A stretch of DNA of 64,000 nt from Cupriavidus sp. D39 (lineage in GTDB: Bacteria > Pseudomonadota > Gammaproteobacteria > Burkholderiales > Burkholderiaceae), in the NCBI RefSeq assembly GCF_026627925.1, contig NZ_JAPNLE010000009.1, positions 4,712,001 to 4,776,000 on the forward strand. Direction: 5' to 3'. The translations under genes were made by a program, and so were the position numbers. The notes beneath the pieces were generated by a model, which saw only the letters and a list, made by a program, of their open reading frames with translations, did not search any database and was not told the origin of the DNA. Positions 49,740 to 58,612 of this stretch are shown here, one piece after another (within the stretch, counting starts at the first letter, position 1; each line of letters starts with the position of its first letter).

Positions 49740-51317
49740 TCAGCCGCGGGCCAGCTGCCCGTCGGTGAGGCGCCACACGTTCAGCGGGTTGCCATCCTGC
49801 AGCGCGGGCGGCAGCAGTTCCGCCGGCACGTTCTGGTAGCACACCGGGCGCAGGAAGCGCTCGATGGCGGATGCGCCCACCGAGGTGGCGCGCGTGTCGG
49901 ACGTGGCGGGGAACGGGCCGCCGTGCACCATCGCGTACGACACTTCCACGCCCGTCGGATAGCCGTTGAACAGCACGCGCCCGGCCTTGCGCTCGAGCAC
50001 GGTCAGCAGGCTGCCGGCTTCGGCACGGTCCGCCGCATCCGCTTGCACGGTGGCGGTGAGCTGGCCTTCCAGGCGGCGCGCAACCGCCAGCATTTCCGCG
50101 TGATCGCGGCAGACGACCAGCACAGAGGACGGGCCAAACACTTCGGCTTCCATGCGGTGGTCCGCAAGGAAGCGCGCCGCCGTGGTTTCGAACAGCGCGG
50201 GGCGGGCCTGGTTGGGGCCGCTGGCGGCCTGGCCGCTGCCGATGCGGCGCAGCCCTTCGATATCGCTGAGCTGGGCCACGCCGTTGTCATAGGCCTGGCT
50301 GATGCCGGGCGTCAGCATGGTGGCGGCGGCTTTCTCCGCCAACGCGGCAATCGCGCCCTGGCGGAACATGTCCAGCGCCGGGCTTTCCACCGCCAGCAGC
50401 AGGCCGGGGTTGGTGCAGAACTGGCCCACGCCCATCACCAGCGAATCCACCAGGTTGCGCGCGATCTCCGCGCCGCGGGCAGCCAGGGCTGCCGGCAGCA
50501 GGAACACCGGGTTGATACTGCTCATTTCCGCGTAGACGGGGATCGGCTGGGGACGGCTGTTGGCCGTGTGAACCAGCGCCAGGCCGCCGCTGCGCGAGCC
50601 CGTGAAGCCTACTGCCTGGATCGACGGATGCGCGACCAGGGACGTGCCCACGGCAACGCCCGCGCCTACCAGCAGCGAGAACACGCCTTCGGGCAGGCCG
50701 GCGTCGGCCACGGCCTTCTGGATCACGCGCCCGACCAGCTCGGAGGTGCCGAGGTGGGCCGAGTGCGCCTTGACGACGACCGGGCAACCGGCCGCCAGCG
50801 CGGACGCGGTATCGCCGCCCGCCACGGAGAACGCGAGCGGGAAATTGCTGGCGCCGAACACCGCCACCGGGCCAACCGCGATCTTCTGCAGGCGCAGGTC
50901 GGGGCGCGGTGGCGTGCGTTCCGGCAGGGCCGAGTCGAGCGTGGCGGATTGCCAGCGGCCATCGCGCAGCACGCTGGCGAACAGGCGCAGCTGGCCGGCG
51001 GTGCGGGCGCGCTCGCCCTGCAGGCGCGCGATGGGCAATGCGCTCTCGGCGTGGGCGCGCTCGATCAGCGTATCGCCCAGGGCCTCCAGGCCGCTGGCGA
51101 TCGACTCCAGGAATCTGGCGCGGGTTTCCGGCGAGGTGTTGCGGTAGGTGTCGAATGCGGCTTCGGCCAGCGCGCAGGCACGCTCGGCCTCGGCGGCGCC
51201 GCCGCCATGGAATTCCGGTGCCAGGACTTCACCCGTGGCCGGGTTGTTGGCATGAAGGATCTTGGTGGTGCCGCGCACAGCGCTGGCGCCGATCAGCATT
51301 TCGCCGGTAATGGTCAT
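49740..51317 (-). CDS. 2,5-dioxovalerate (alpha-ketoglutarate semialdehyde) dehydrogenase
   Basis: A 525-residue aldehyde dehydrogenase of the KGSADH branch (GEMLIGASAVRGTTKILHA start, FGASNFPLAFSVAGGDTASALAAGCPVVVKAHSAH in parts, catalytic Cys in GVGQFCTNPGLLLA, VFGPSSVLVV, FNGYPTGVEVSYAMVHGGP in parts). It oxidises 2,5-dioxopentanoate to 2-oxoglutarate, the last step of D-glucarate/galactarate catabolism. The ATG at 51317 begins MTITGEM with a good purine-rich site. It lies beside the GntR regulator and gudD, supporting this role. Confidence 0.92.
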   Translation of the reverse strand: MTITGEMLIGASAVRGTTKILHANNPATGEVLAPEFHGGGAAEAERACALAEAAFDTYRNTSPETRARFLESIASGLEALGDTLIERAHAESALPIARLQGERARTAGQLRLFASVLRDGRWQSATLDSALPERTPPRPDLRLQKIAVGPVAVFGASNFPLAFSVAGGDTASALAAGCPVVVKAHSAHLGTSELVGRVIQKAVADAGLPEGVFSLLVGAGVAVGTSLVAHPSIQAVGFTGSRSGGLALVHTANSRPQPIPVYAEMSSINPVFLLPAALAARGAEIARNLVDSLVMGVGQFCTNPGLLLAVESPALDMFRQGAIAALAEKAAATMLTPGISQAYDNGVAQLSDIEGLRRIGSGQAASGPNQARPALFETTAARFLADHRMEAEVFGPSSVLVVCRDHAEMLAVARRLEGQLTATVQADAADRAEAGSLLTVLERKAGRVLFNGYPTGVEVSYAMVHGGPFPATSDTRATSVGASAIERFLRPVCYQNVPAELLPPALQDGNPLNVWRLTDGQLARG

Positions 51318-51445
51318 GAGCGTTTCCTGCTTTTCAACTGCGATCAAGTGGGAGCGCGCCGTAGCTTGCGCTTGAGGCGGCGCTGATGTGGCCCCGGGCG
51401 AACACGCGGGACGCATAAATGGGGATATGTCCTCGCCGTGCATTA

Positions 51446-51463
51446 TTGTAAGACATCCTACAA
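51446..51463. promoter_or_regulatory. candidate GntR operator upstream of the KGSA dehydrogenase
   Basis: TTGTAAGACATCCTACAA is an inverted repeat (TTGTA-N8-TACAA). It matches 12 of 18 positions with the site at 52323-52340. It lies about 130 bp upstream of the dehydrogenase ATG and overlaps a TACAAT hexamer on the minus strand. Binding by the neighbouring regulator is inference. Confidence 0.55.
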
Positions 51464-51528
51464 CACGAGGCGCTTGTCGGGCAAGCAAGAAATCCCGGAC
51501 TCCGCCGGGATGATGCGGGAGCTCGGCC

Positions 51529-52257
51529 CTAGCCGGCTTCCACCGCCGCCGACGCCTTGCGCAGCCGCTCGCGGCTGTTGGTCAGGTGCATGCGCATGGC
51601 AGCCTTGGCGCCTTCGGGGTCGCGCCGCTCGATGGCGTCAAAGATATTCTCGTGCTCGATATTGACGCGCTCGAGGTACTGCTCCCGCTCCTGGGCGCTG
51701 ACATGCAGCCGGCTGCGCGGGATCACCATGGTGCCGAGGTGGCCCATGATGTCCGTGAAGTAGCGGTTGCCGGTAGCGCGCGCGATGAGCAGGTGGAACT
51801 CGAAATCGGCGCCGACGGAATCCTCTCCGCCCGCCGCCGTGCGCTTGAGCTCATCGAGCGCGCCGCGCATTGCCGTCAGTTGCTCGTCGCTGCGCCGCGA
51901 TGCTGCCAGGCTGGCCGCCTCGGCTTCCAGGCTGACGCGGAATTCCAGCATGGCCAGCACGTCCATGGCAGTGCCCATGGTGGCGGGATCGATGCGAAAC
52001 GGCGAGCCGTTCTCGGCGCTGCGCGCCAGCACGAAGGTGCCGATGCCGTGGCGGGTTTCCACCAGGCCGCTGGCCTGCAGCCGCGACAGCGCTTCGCGCA
52101 CCACGGTGCGGCTGACGCCGAGCGCGGCCATGATCTCGGACTCGGTCGGCAGCTTGTCGCCCGGCTTGAGCTGGCCTTGCTGGATGCGCTCACTCAGGTT
52201 GCTCACCGCCTCTTCGGCAAGCGTGCGGCCGCGGCGCCGCAGCGGGGGTGGAGGCAA
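51529..52257 (-). CDS. FadR-subfamily GntR regulator (probable D-glucarate catabolism repressor)
   Basis: A 242-residue GntR protein: winged helix-turn-helix at about residues 12-75 (PGDKLPTESEIMAALGVSRTVVREALSRLQASGLV in parts) and an FCD effector domain (residues about 95-225: FRVSLEAEAASLAASR, DFEFHLLIARATGNRYF, EHENIFDAIERRDPEGA). The only start in frame is TTG 52257. ATGs at 52273 and 52261 lie in another frame, separated from it by GGGGG 52244-52248, so the true N-terminus may be longer with an indel here. It lies between the dehydrogenase and gudD, hence the predicted role. Confidence 0.88.
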   Translation of the reverse strand: MPPPPLRRRGRTLAEEAVSNLSERIQQGQLKPGDKLPTESEIMAALGVSRTVVREALSRLQASGLVETRHGIGTFVLARSAENGSPFRIDPATMGTAMDVLAMLEFRVSLEAEAASLAASRRSDEQLTAMRGALDELKRTAAGGEDSVGADFEFHLLIARATGNRYFTDIMGHLGTMVIPRSRLHVSAQEREQYLERVNIEHENIFDAIERRDPEGAKAAMRMHLTNSRERLRKASAAVEAG

Positions 52258-52289
52258 ACATCGGGTTTGACATGGTGATGGGCTGGGGC

Positions 52290-52319
52290 TTGACCGGATC
52301 GCAATGGCCTCATTATACT
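52290..52319 (+). promoter_or_regulatory. sigma-70 promoter of gudD
   Basis: TTGACC (52290-52295) and TATACT (52314-52319) with an 18-bp spacer. The predicted start of transcription (about 52326) falls inside the candidate operator, a typical repression geometry. Confidence 0.65.
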
Positions 52320-52322
52320 GCG

Positions 52323-52340
52323 TCGTAAGTCATATGACGA
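52323..52340. promoter_or_regulatory. candidate GntR operator overlapping the gudD transcription start
   Basis: TCGTAAGTCATATGACGA contains the perfect palindrome GTCATATGAC and shares GTAAG-N-CAT and the AC/A positions with the site at 51446-51463. It lies just downstream of the gudD -10 element and also upstream of the divergent GntR gene. Confidence 0.55.
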
Positions 52341-52500
52341 CCGATAACAGGTGTCTCCCGCTACATGGGCTATAGCAGCCGCATCGGGACCTGGAAAGCA
52401 CCGCACACAAGGATCCGGCAGCAGCCGGCGCATCCAAACCGAGACAACTGCAAGGGCCGGCAGCCAACGCGGCGAGCCGCTCTTCCCGCTGGAGTTCAAC

Positions 52501-53859
52501 ATGGCCCAATCGTCCCTTTCCGCCGCGCCCGTGGCAGGCACCCCCGTGATCACCGAGCTGACCGTAGTGCCGGTGGCCGGCCACGACAGCATGTTGATGA
52601 ACCTGTCCGGCGCGCACGGTCCGTTCTTCACCCGCAATATCGTCATCCTGAAAGACAGCGCGGGCAATACCGGCGTTGGCGAGGTGCCGGGCGGCGAAGC
52701 CATCCGCCAGACGCTGGACGACGCGCGCGAACTCCTCGTCGGCCAGTCGATCGGCAACCACCAGGCGCTGCTCAATCGCGTGCGCACCGCCTTTGCCAGC
52801 CGCGACGCGGGTGGCCGCGGCCTGCAGACCTTCGACCTGCGCATCGCCATTCACGCGGTCACCGCGCTCGAGGCGGCGCTGCTCGACCTGCTGGGCAAGC
52901 ATCTGGGCGTGCCGGTGGCCGCGCTGCTGGGCGAAGGCCAGCAGCGCGATGCCGTGGAGATGCTGGGCTACCTGTTCTATATCGGGGACCGTAACCGCAC
53001 CACGCTCGGCTACCGCAGCGAGCCCGAGGCTGACAACGACTGGTTCCGCCTGCGCAATGATGCCGCGATGAACGCCGAGGGCGTGGTACGGCTGGCCGAG
53101 GCTGCCTATGAGCGCTATGGCTTTAACGACTTCAAGCTCAAGGGCGGTGTGCTGCGCGGCGACGAAGAGATGGAAGCCATCCTGGCGCTCGCCGAGCGCT
53201 TCCCCAAGGCGCGCATCACGCTGGACCCCAACGGCGCGTGGTCGCTGGCCGAAGCCGTGCGCCTGTGCCGCGACAAGCATGGCCTGCTGGCCTATGCCGA
53301 AGATCCTTGCGGCGCGGAGGACGGTTATTCGGGCCGCGAGATCATGGCCGAGTTCCGTACCGCCACCGGCCTGCCCACCGCCACCAACATGGTCGCGACC
53401 GACTGGCGCCAGATGGGCCACGCGGTGCGCCTGCAATCCGTGGACATTCCGCTGGCCGATCCGCATTTCTGGACCATGCAGGGCTCGGTGCGGGTGGCGC
53501 AGATGTGCGCCGAGTGGGGCCTGACCTGGGGCTCGCACTCCAACAACCATTTCGATATTTCGCTGGCCATGTTCACCCACGTGGCCGCCGCCGCGCCGGG
53601 CCGCGTCACCGCCATCGACACCCACTGGATCTGGCAGGACGGCGAGCGCCTGACCAAGGCGCCGCTGAAGATCGAGAACGGCAAGGTGGCCGTGCCGACC
53701 GAGCCGGGCCTGGGCGTCGAGCTCGATATGGAGCAACTGGCGCTGGCGCACGAGCGCTACAAGAACATGGGATTGGGTGCGCGCGACGACGCGGTCGCCA
53801 TGCAGTTCCTGATCCCGGGCTGGACCTTCAACAACAAGGCGCCCTGCATGGTCCGGTGA
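52501..53859 (+). CDS. gudD: glucarate dehydratase
   Basis: A 452-residue enolase-superfamily enzyme that dehydrates D-glucarate to 5-dehydro-4-deoxy-D-glucarate. Signatures: [39 protein letters not shown] (the KxK general-base region), DPNGAWSL and [11 protein letters not shown] (metal ligands), and [18 protein letters not shown] (catalytic His). The ATG at 52501 starts [16 protein letters not shown] dehydratase for the next intermediate (KDGDH) is not in this window; the final dehydrogenase is adjacent. Confidence 0.95.
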   Translation: MAQSSLSAAPVAGTPVITELTVVPVAGHDSMLMNLSGAHGPFFTRNIVILKDSAGNTGVGEVPGGEAIRQTLDDARELLVGQSIGNHQALLNRVRTAFASRDAGGRGLQTFDLRIAIHAVTALEAALLDLLGKHLGVPVAALLGEGQQRDAVEMLGYLFYIGDRNRTTLGYRSEPEADNDWFRLRNDAAMNAEGVVRLAEAAYERYGFNDFKLKGGVLRGDEEMEAILALAERFPKARITLDPNGAWSLAEAVRLCRDKHGLLAYAEDPCGAEDGYSGREIMAEFRTATGLPTATNMVATDWRQMGHAVRLQSVDIPLADPHFWTMQGSVRVAQMCAEWGLTWGSHSNNHFDISLAMFTHVAAAAPGRVTAIDTHWIWQDGERLTKAPLKIENGKVAVPTEPGLGVELDMEQLALAHERYKNMGLGARDDAVAMQFLIPGWTFNNKAPCMVR

Positions 53860-53927
53860 GCGGCATCCCTGGCCCGGCACGAATCCTAGAAACCAACAAA
53901 AAAACCAGCAAAAACCAGGAGACAACC

Positions 53928-54977
53928 ATGAACAAACCATACGCCCGGCCCGCTACCGCCGGCACGCTTGCCGCACCCGCGCGGCGCAAGTTCGGCCGGC
54001 TTGCCGCGGCCATGCTGGCCACCATGACGGCACTGGCCGCCGCAGGCGCCGTGACCAGCACCGCGGCCGCCGCGCCGGCATGGCCCCAGAAGGCCGTATC
54101 GGTGGTGGTACCGTTTCCCGCGGGCGGCTCTACCGACACCATCGCGCGCATGCTGGCGGTGCCGCTCAATGAAAAACTGGGCCAGCCGTTTGTGATCGAC
54201 AATCGCCCGGGCGCAACCGGAGCCATCGGCGCGACCATGGTCAAGCGCGCGCCTGCCGATGGCTACACCTTGCTGGTGGCATCGATCGGCGTCTATGCCG
54301 TGAACCCGTTCCTGCAAAGGAACCTGGGCTATGACCCGGCCAAGGACTTCGACCTGCTGACGGTGGCCGTGCGCGCGCCCAACGTGCTGGTCACCAAGCC
54401 TGATTTCCCCGCGAAGAACTTGCAGGAACTGGTCGCGTACATGAAGAAGAATCCGGGCAAGGTGGCGTTCGCCAGTTCCGGCGCCGGTTCGTCGGACCAT
54501 CTGACGGCCGCGCTGTTCTGGCAAAAATCCGGCACCGACGGGCTTCACGTTCCCTACAAGGGCGGGGCGCCGGCCATCTCCGACCTGCTCGCCGGCCAAG
54601 TGGACGTCTCGTTCCAGAACGTGAATGCGGTACTCCAGCATATCCGCAGCGGCAAGCTCAAGGCGCTGGCCGTGACCGGCGACAAGCGCTCGGCGGTGCT
54701 GCCGAACGTGCCCACCATGGCGGAGGGCGGCGTGAAGGATGTGGACGTGTATTCGTGGCAAGCCGTGGCCGCGCCGCGCGGGCTGCCCAAGGACGTCAAG
54801 GCCAGGCTGCATGCCGCGCTGGTCGGCTCGCTGGGCGCGCCGCAGATGCGCCAGAAGCTGGCCGAGAACGGCTTCGAGGTGGTCGCCAATACGCCGGAGC
54901 AGTTCGAACAGTTCGAGAAGCAGGAACTCCAGCGCTGGAAGGGCGTGATCGAAGCCGGCAAGATCAGCATCGACTAA
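53928..54977 (+). CDS. Bug family (TctC-type) substrate-binding protein, probably for glucarate or a related acid
   Basis: A 349-residue periplasmic binding protein. The signal peptide (basic RRKFGRLAAAMLATMTALAAA, ends TAAAAPAWP) is followed by VSVVVPFPAGGSTDTIARML, FVIDNRPGATGAIGATMVKRAPADGYTLL in parts, VPYKGGAPAISDLLAGQVDVSFQNV in parts and NVPTMAEGG. It is 68 bp downstream of gudD in the same direction with its own AGGAGA site, so a sugar-acid ligand is likely but unproven. No membrane components are present nearby. Confidence 0.91.
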   Translation: MNKPYARPATAGTLAAPARRKFGRLAAAMLATMTALAAAGAVTSTAAAAPAWPQKAVSVVVPFPAGGSTDTIARMLAVPLNEKLGQPFVIDNRPGATGAIGATMVKRAPADGYTLLVASIGVYAVNPFLQRNLGYDPAKDFDLLTVAVRAPNVLVTKPDFPAKNLQELVAYMKKNPGKVAFASSGAGSSDHLTAALFWQKSGTDGLHVPYKGGAPAISDLLAGQVDVSFQNVNAVLQHIRSGKLKALAVTGDKRSAVLPNVPTMAEGGVKDVDVYSWQAVAAPRGLPKDVKARLHAALVGSLGAPQMRQKLAENGFEVVANTPEQFEQFEKQELQRWKGVIEAGKISID

Positions 54978-55006
54978 GCGCGGCTTGCGCCCACGCATTG
55001 CTCTTT

Positions 55007-55030
55007 GCCCCGCGACGGCGGGGCGTTTTT
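55007..55030 (+). terminator. Rho-independent terminator of the gudD operon
   Basis: GCCCCGC (55007-55013), loop GACG, GCGGGGC (55018-55024), then GTTTTT: perfect 7-bp stem with T-run, 30 bp after the binding-protein stop. Confidence 0.9.
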
Positions 55031-55125
55031 ATTTGTGCGGACGGGCGGATTTGGGCTCAGGCGCGGGCCGGCGCGACCTGATAGGCTTGGCTTATGTTCA
55101 TCGATGCGCGCCTTCGACCCCGGCC

Positions 55126-55500
55126 ATGATCCGCTTTTGCAAATCGCCCCTCTGCCTGCTGATCGAGACCAGCTCCCGATGGCTGATTCCGCGCGGGTTC
55201 GACGGCTTCGCGCCGGGGCCGCTGATCCTGGTGCGGCCAGGCGTGAGCCAGGCGCTGATCGAACATGAGAAGGTGCACGTGCGGCAATTCTGGCGCTGGT
55301 GTGGCCTGATGGGCGTGCTCTACCTGGCGAGCCCGCGCTGGCGGCTGCGTTTCGAGCTGGAGGCTTACCGCGAGCAGCTCAGGCACTGCGAGCCGGGCGC
55401 CGCACATCACTTCGCGCGCATGCTGGCCCGGCACTACCGGATGGGCATTACGCAGGAGCAGGCGTATCGCTTGCTGACGGCGCCGGCCGAGCCAGGATGA
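55126..55500 (+). CDS. small HExxH protein of unknown function
   Basis: A 124-residue protein, MIRFCKSPLCLLIETSSRWL at the start, with a gluzincin-like HEKVH motif (about residues 46-50, ALIEHEKVHVRQFWRW) and a following ELEAYREQ segment about 35 residues later that could provide the third, acidic zinc ligand. One hydrophobic stretch (WCGLMGVLYLA) separates them. This resembles a minimal zinc-peptidase fold, but I do not recognise the family and activity is inference. Start chosen at ATG 55126; no strong RBS is visible. Confidence 0.65.
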   Translation: MIRFCKSPLCLLIETSSRWLIPRGFDGFAPGPLILVRPGVSQALIEHEKVHVRQFWRWCGLMGVLYLASPRWRLRFELEAYREQLRHCEPGAAHHFARMLARHYRMGITQEQAYRLLTAPAEPG

Positions 55501-55741
55501 ACCGCGCAGTGCGGACCGATTCAGCCGAGATGGCTGCACTTGTGGATGATCAGCGCGAGCGCCACGATGCCAAGGGTCATTACGATAAGGTCTAGCACTG
55601 CGGCTCCGTGTGGCGATGTCTTGAGGGGGAGCCGCCAATCTATCGCGTAACGGGTTGCGGAGTTGTCGGGAAGCGTCTGAATCGTTGTGAGGATAATTCC
55701 CACAAGCAACGGAGCAACGGCTGCGCCGCGGAGAAGAATTC

Positions 55742-55831
55742 TGGCGGAAGCGGTGAGATTCGAACTCACGGATGGGTCACCCCATCGGCAGTTTTCAAGA
55801 CTGCTGCCTTAAACCACTCGGCCACGCTTCC
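55742..55831 (-). tRNA. tRNA-Ser (anticodon UGA)
   Basis: Minus strand from 55831 begins GGAAGCGTGGCCGAGTGG and ends with the complementary CGCTTCC, discriminator G and encoded CCA. The anticodon loop CTTGAAA gives UGA (reads UCA and related Ser codons). It has the long variable arm typical of class II tRNASer and the TTCGAAT T-loop. Length with CCA is 90 nt. Confidence 0.97.
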
Positions 55832-56116
55832 GGGAGGGTTCCGAAAGGAAGAGCAGGCATTGTAGCGCGAACCGGGAAGGCCCCCGTCCGTGCTGCGTGC
55901 TGCTTTGACGCTGGCGCAACGTCCAGCGCCGCGCATTATAGCAAGGCCGCGCGACGTGGGTGGCATGAGAAGATGCCTGTGGGCTTGTCGGTGTCTGTCG
56001 GACACGGCGGAACCTTCAATCCGGCTTCATGCTCCTATCATGCGTGAGGGGAATCGCGCTCATGCGGGCGCTCCCTCCTGTTCCATGCAGTAGCAGTCAA
56101 TCGAGGAGGAGAAGCA

Positions 56117-56641
56117 ATGAACGGCAAGACTCTGTTGAGCGTGGCGGCGGCCGCCGCGGTGGTTGGCTTGGCGGGTTGCGCGGCGCCGGGTGGTGGCTAT
56201 GGTGGCGGTTATGGCGGTGGCTACGGTGCGCCGCAGCAAGCAGCGTACCAGGCACCGCCCCCGCCCCCGGGCACCAGCACCTACCAGGCACCCGCGAATT
56301 CGGTGCTTTATGGCCGGGTTGAATCGATCGAGCCCGTGACGACGCAGCAAAACAGCTCGGGCTTGCTCGGCACCGTGATCGGCGGCGTGGCCGGCGGCTT
56401 GCTGGGCCACCAGATCGGCGGGGGCACCGGCAATACCGTTGCAACCATCGGCGGCGCGGTGGTGGGTGGGGTGGCGGGCAACCAGATCGAGAAGCGTGCC
56501 GGCAGCAGCACCCAGACCGTCTATCGCGTCAACGTGCGGCTGGACGATGGCCGCATGGCGACCGTGACGCAGCGCGATGTCAGCAACCTGCGCATTGGCT
56601 CCCGGGCCCAGGTGGCCAACGACATAGCGACGCCGTACTGA
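56117..56641 (+). CDS. glycine zipper 2TM domain lipoprotein
   Basis: A 174-residue outer-membrane-type lipoprotein. Lipobox GLAGC gives Cys21 after a hydrophobic signal; residues 25-55 are a Gly/Tyr then Pro/Gln/Ala linker. The glycine-zipper segment GTVIGGVAGGLLGHQIGGGTGNTVATIGGAVVGG (in parts, about 85-120) is followed by a C-terminal beta-rich domain (YRVNVRLDDGRMATVTQRD), as in SlyB/PcpY-like proteins. It probably supports envelope integrity. A GAGGAGGAG site precedes the ATG. Confidence 0.9.
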   Translation: MNGKTLLSVAAAAAVVGLAGCAAPGGGYGGGYGGGYGAPQQAAYQAPPPPPGTSTYQAPANSVLYGRVESIEPVTTQQNSSGLLGTVIGGVAGGLLGHQIGGGTGNTVATIGGAVVGGVAGNQIEKRAGSSTQTVYRVNVRLDDGRMATVTQRDVSNLRIGSRAQVANDIATPY

Positions 56642-56680
56642 GCGGCATCGCTGCGCGGCCAGTACGCGAGCAAACCGCCA

Positions 56681-56712
56681 GCAAAACGGCCACCCGAGGG
56701 TGGCCGTTTTGC
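56681..56712. terminator. Rho-independent bidirectional terminator
   Basis: GCAAAACGGCCACCC and its inverse GGGTGGCCGTTTTGC form a long stem with T-run on the plus side and A/T symmetry on the minus side. It lies between the convergent glycine-zipper gene and hemW and can serve both. Confidence 0.88.
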
Positions 56713-56734
56713 TGGCCGCGGCGTGACGTCGAGA

Positions 56735-57985
56735 TCAACCTTTCAGGAACATCTCCTGCAGGTCGTTCAGGAAGCGCCGGCCTAGCTCGGTGGGCTTGAT
56801 GGTGGCGAGATCGGCCTCCAGCAGGCCCTTCTTTTCGGCGGCAGCCAGGTCGCGGCTGATGGTGTGCAGTGGCAGGCCGGTGTGGTCGAAGAAAGTGCTG
56901 GCCGGCACGCCGTCGGTGAGGCGCAGCGCGTTGAGCATGAACTCGAAGGGCAGGTCGGCGGCGCCGACATCGTGCTGCTCCTGCACCGCGTTGCCGGCCA
57001 TGGCCTGCGCCATATACGTGGCGGGATGCTTGTGGCGCACCTGGCGCAGCACCCGGTGCGGGAACGACAGCTTGCCGTGCGCGCCGGCCCCGATGCCCAG
57101 GTAGTCGCCGAAGCGCCAGTAGTTCAGGTTGTGGCGCGCTTGCCGATGCGGTCGGGCGTAGGCGGAGGTTTCGTAGTGGACATAGCCCGCCTGCGCGGTG
57201 CGCGCTTCGATCAGGTCCTGCATTTCATACGCGCTGTCGTCATCCGGCAGCGCCGGCGGGAACTTGGCGAACAGCGTATTCGGCTCCAGCGTCAGGTGGT
57301 AGAGCGACAGGTGCGTGGTGTTGAACGACAGCGCGGTTTCCAGGTCCTCGGCGCATTCCGCCAGCGTCTGGCCAGGCAGCGCGTACATCAGGTCGAGGTT
57401 GACGTTGTCGAAGTTGTCCAGCGCGATGCCGATCGCGGCGCGGGCTTCGGCGCCGCCGTGGATGCGGCCAAGCGCGGCAAGATGGCGGTCGTTGAAACTC
57501 TGGATGCCGATCGACAAGCGGTTGATGCCGCTGGCGCGATAGCTGGCGAAGCGCTCTGCCTCGAAGGTGCCGGGGTTGGCCTCCATCGTGATCTCGGCGT
57601 CGGCGTCCAGCGGCAACAGCGCGCGGATATCCGACAGCAGCCGGTCCATGCCCGCGGCCGACAACAGGCTGGGCGTGCCGCCGCCGATGAAGACCGTGTG
57701 CACCTGGCGGCCCCATACCAGCGGCAGCGATTGCTCCAGGTCGGCGCGCAGCGCGTCCAGGTAGGCGTCTTCCGGGATGTCGTGGCTGTCTGCCGCACCG
57801 GGTACGGCATGCGAGTTGAAATCGCAGTACGGGCACTTGCGCACGCACCACGGGATATGCACGTAAAGCGACAGCGGGGGCGAGGCGGGCAGCGCGAGCT
57901 GGCCCGGCTGCAGCCACAATGACTTGGTGTCGGCGGGGGCGCCAACGCTGGCGCCCGTGGACGCCAGGGGAACGATCGGGATCAT
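56735..57985 (-). CDS. hemW: radical SAM family haem chaperone HemW
   Basis: A 416-residue HemW (formerly annotated as oxygen-independent coproporphyrinogen oxidase-like). The SAM/[4Fe-4S] motif is CVRKCPYCDFNSH (CxxxCxxC), with VFIGGGTPSLL, TMEANPGTFE, RLSIGIQSFNDRHL, LDLMYALPGQT and a C-terminal HemN-like domain (GIGAGAHGK, FMLNALRLTDGV). It delivers haem to respiratory proteins rather than oxidising coproporphyrinogen. The ATG at 57985 overlaps the rdgB stop by 4 bases (ATGA). Confidence 0.95.
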   Translation of the reverse strand: MIPIVPLASTGASVGAPADTKSLWLQPGQLALPASPPLSLYVHIPWCVRKCPYCDFNSHAVPGAADSHDIPEDAYLDALRADLEQSLPLVWGRQVHTVFIGGGTPSLLSAAGMDRLLSDIRALLPLDADAEITMEANPGTFEAERFASYRASGINRLSIGIQSFNDRHLAALGRIHGGAEARAAIGIALDNFDNVNLDLMYALPGQTLAECAEDLETALSFNTTHLSLYHLTLEPNTLFAKFPPALPDDDSAYEMQDLIEARTAQAGYVHYETSAYARPHRQARHNLNYWRFGDYLGIGAGAHGKLSFPHRVLRQVRHKHPATYMAQAMAGNAVQEQHDVGAADLPFEFMLNALRLTDGVPASTFFDHTGLPLHTISRDLAAAEKKGLLEADLATIKPTELGRRFLNDLQEMFLKG

Positions 57986-58608
57986 GGGCAGCCAATCTTG
58001 GGGTCGCTGGCCTGCAGGCGCTCGGTCAGCGCCTTGAGCGCGAGCGCGCGATGGCTGACGGCGTTCTTTTCCTCGGCGCTCAGCTCGGCCGCGGTCTTGC
58101 CCAGGTGCGGCAGCAGGAAGTGCGGGTCGTAGCCAAAGCCGGCATTGCCGCGCGGCGCGTCGACCACCTCGCCAGCCCACACGCCTTCGGCGATCACCGG
58201 CCGCGGATCCTCGGCATGGCGCACCAGTACCAGCACGCAGTAGTAGTAGGCGCGGCGATTGAGCTTGCCGGCTAGCTGCGAGATGAGGTGCGCGTTGTTG
58301 GCGGTATCGGACTTCGGCTTGCCCACCAGTTGCGCGTAGCGCGCCGAGTAGACGCCCGGCGCGCCATCCAGCGCGTCGACGCAGATGCCGGAGTCATCCG
58401 CCAGCGCGGGCAGGCCGGACAGGCGGCTGGCGTGGCGCGCCTTGGTGAGGGCGTTCTCGACGAAGGTGGCGAAGGGCTCCTCGGCCTCGTCAATGCCGAG
58501 CTGCCCCTGCGGGATCACCTCGAAGCCGAGCGGCGCCAGCAGCGCGCCAAACTCGCCGAGCTTGCCGGGGTTGTTGGAGGCGAGGACCAGGCGTTGCATC
58601 GCGTTCAC
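57982..58608 (-). CDS. rdgB: XTP/dITP pyrophosphatase
   Basis: A 208-residue RdgB/HAM1 protein that removes deaminated purine nucleotides from the pool (LVLASNNPGKLGEFGALL, ENALTKARHASRLSGLPALADDSGICVDAL in parts, GVYSARYA, GNAGFGYDPHFLLP, VSHRALALK). Complete. Translationally coupled to hemW and 4 bp after rph. Confidence 0.97.
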   Translation of the reverse strand: MNAMQRLVLASNNPGKLGEFGALLAPLGFEVIPQGQLGIDEAEEPFATFVENALTKARHASRLSGLPALADDSGICVDALDGAPGVYSARYAQLVGKPKSDTANNAHLISQLAGKLNRRAYYYCVLVLVRHAEDPRPVIAEGVWAGEVVDAPRGNAGFGYDPHFLLPHLGKTAAELSAEEKNAVSHRALALKALTERLQASDPKIGCP

Positions 58609-58612
58609 CGTA

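Noticed and set aside
55521..55769. 82-codon minus-strand frame with two hydrophobic stretches
   Set aside because: Its only ATG lies inside the tRNA-Ser gene and no RBS is possible there. A shorter protein from an internal start is conceivable but unsupported.
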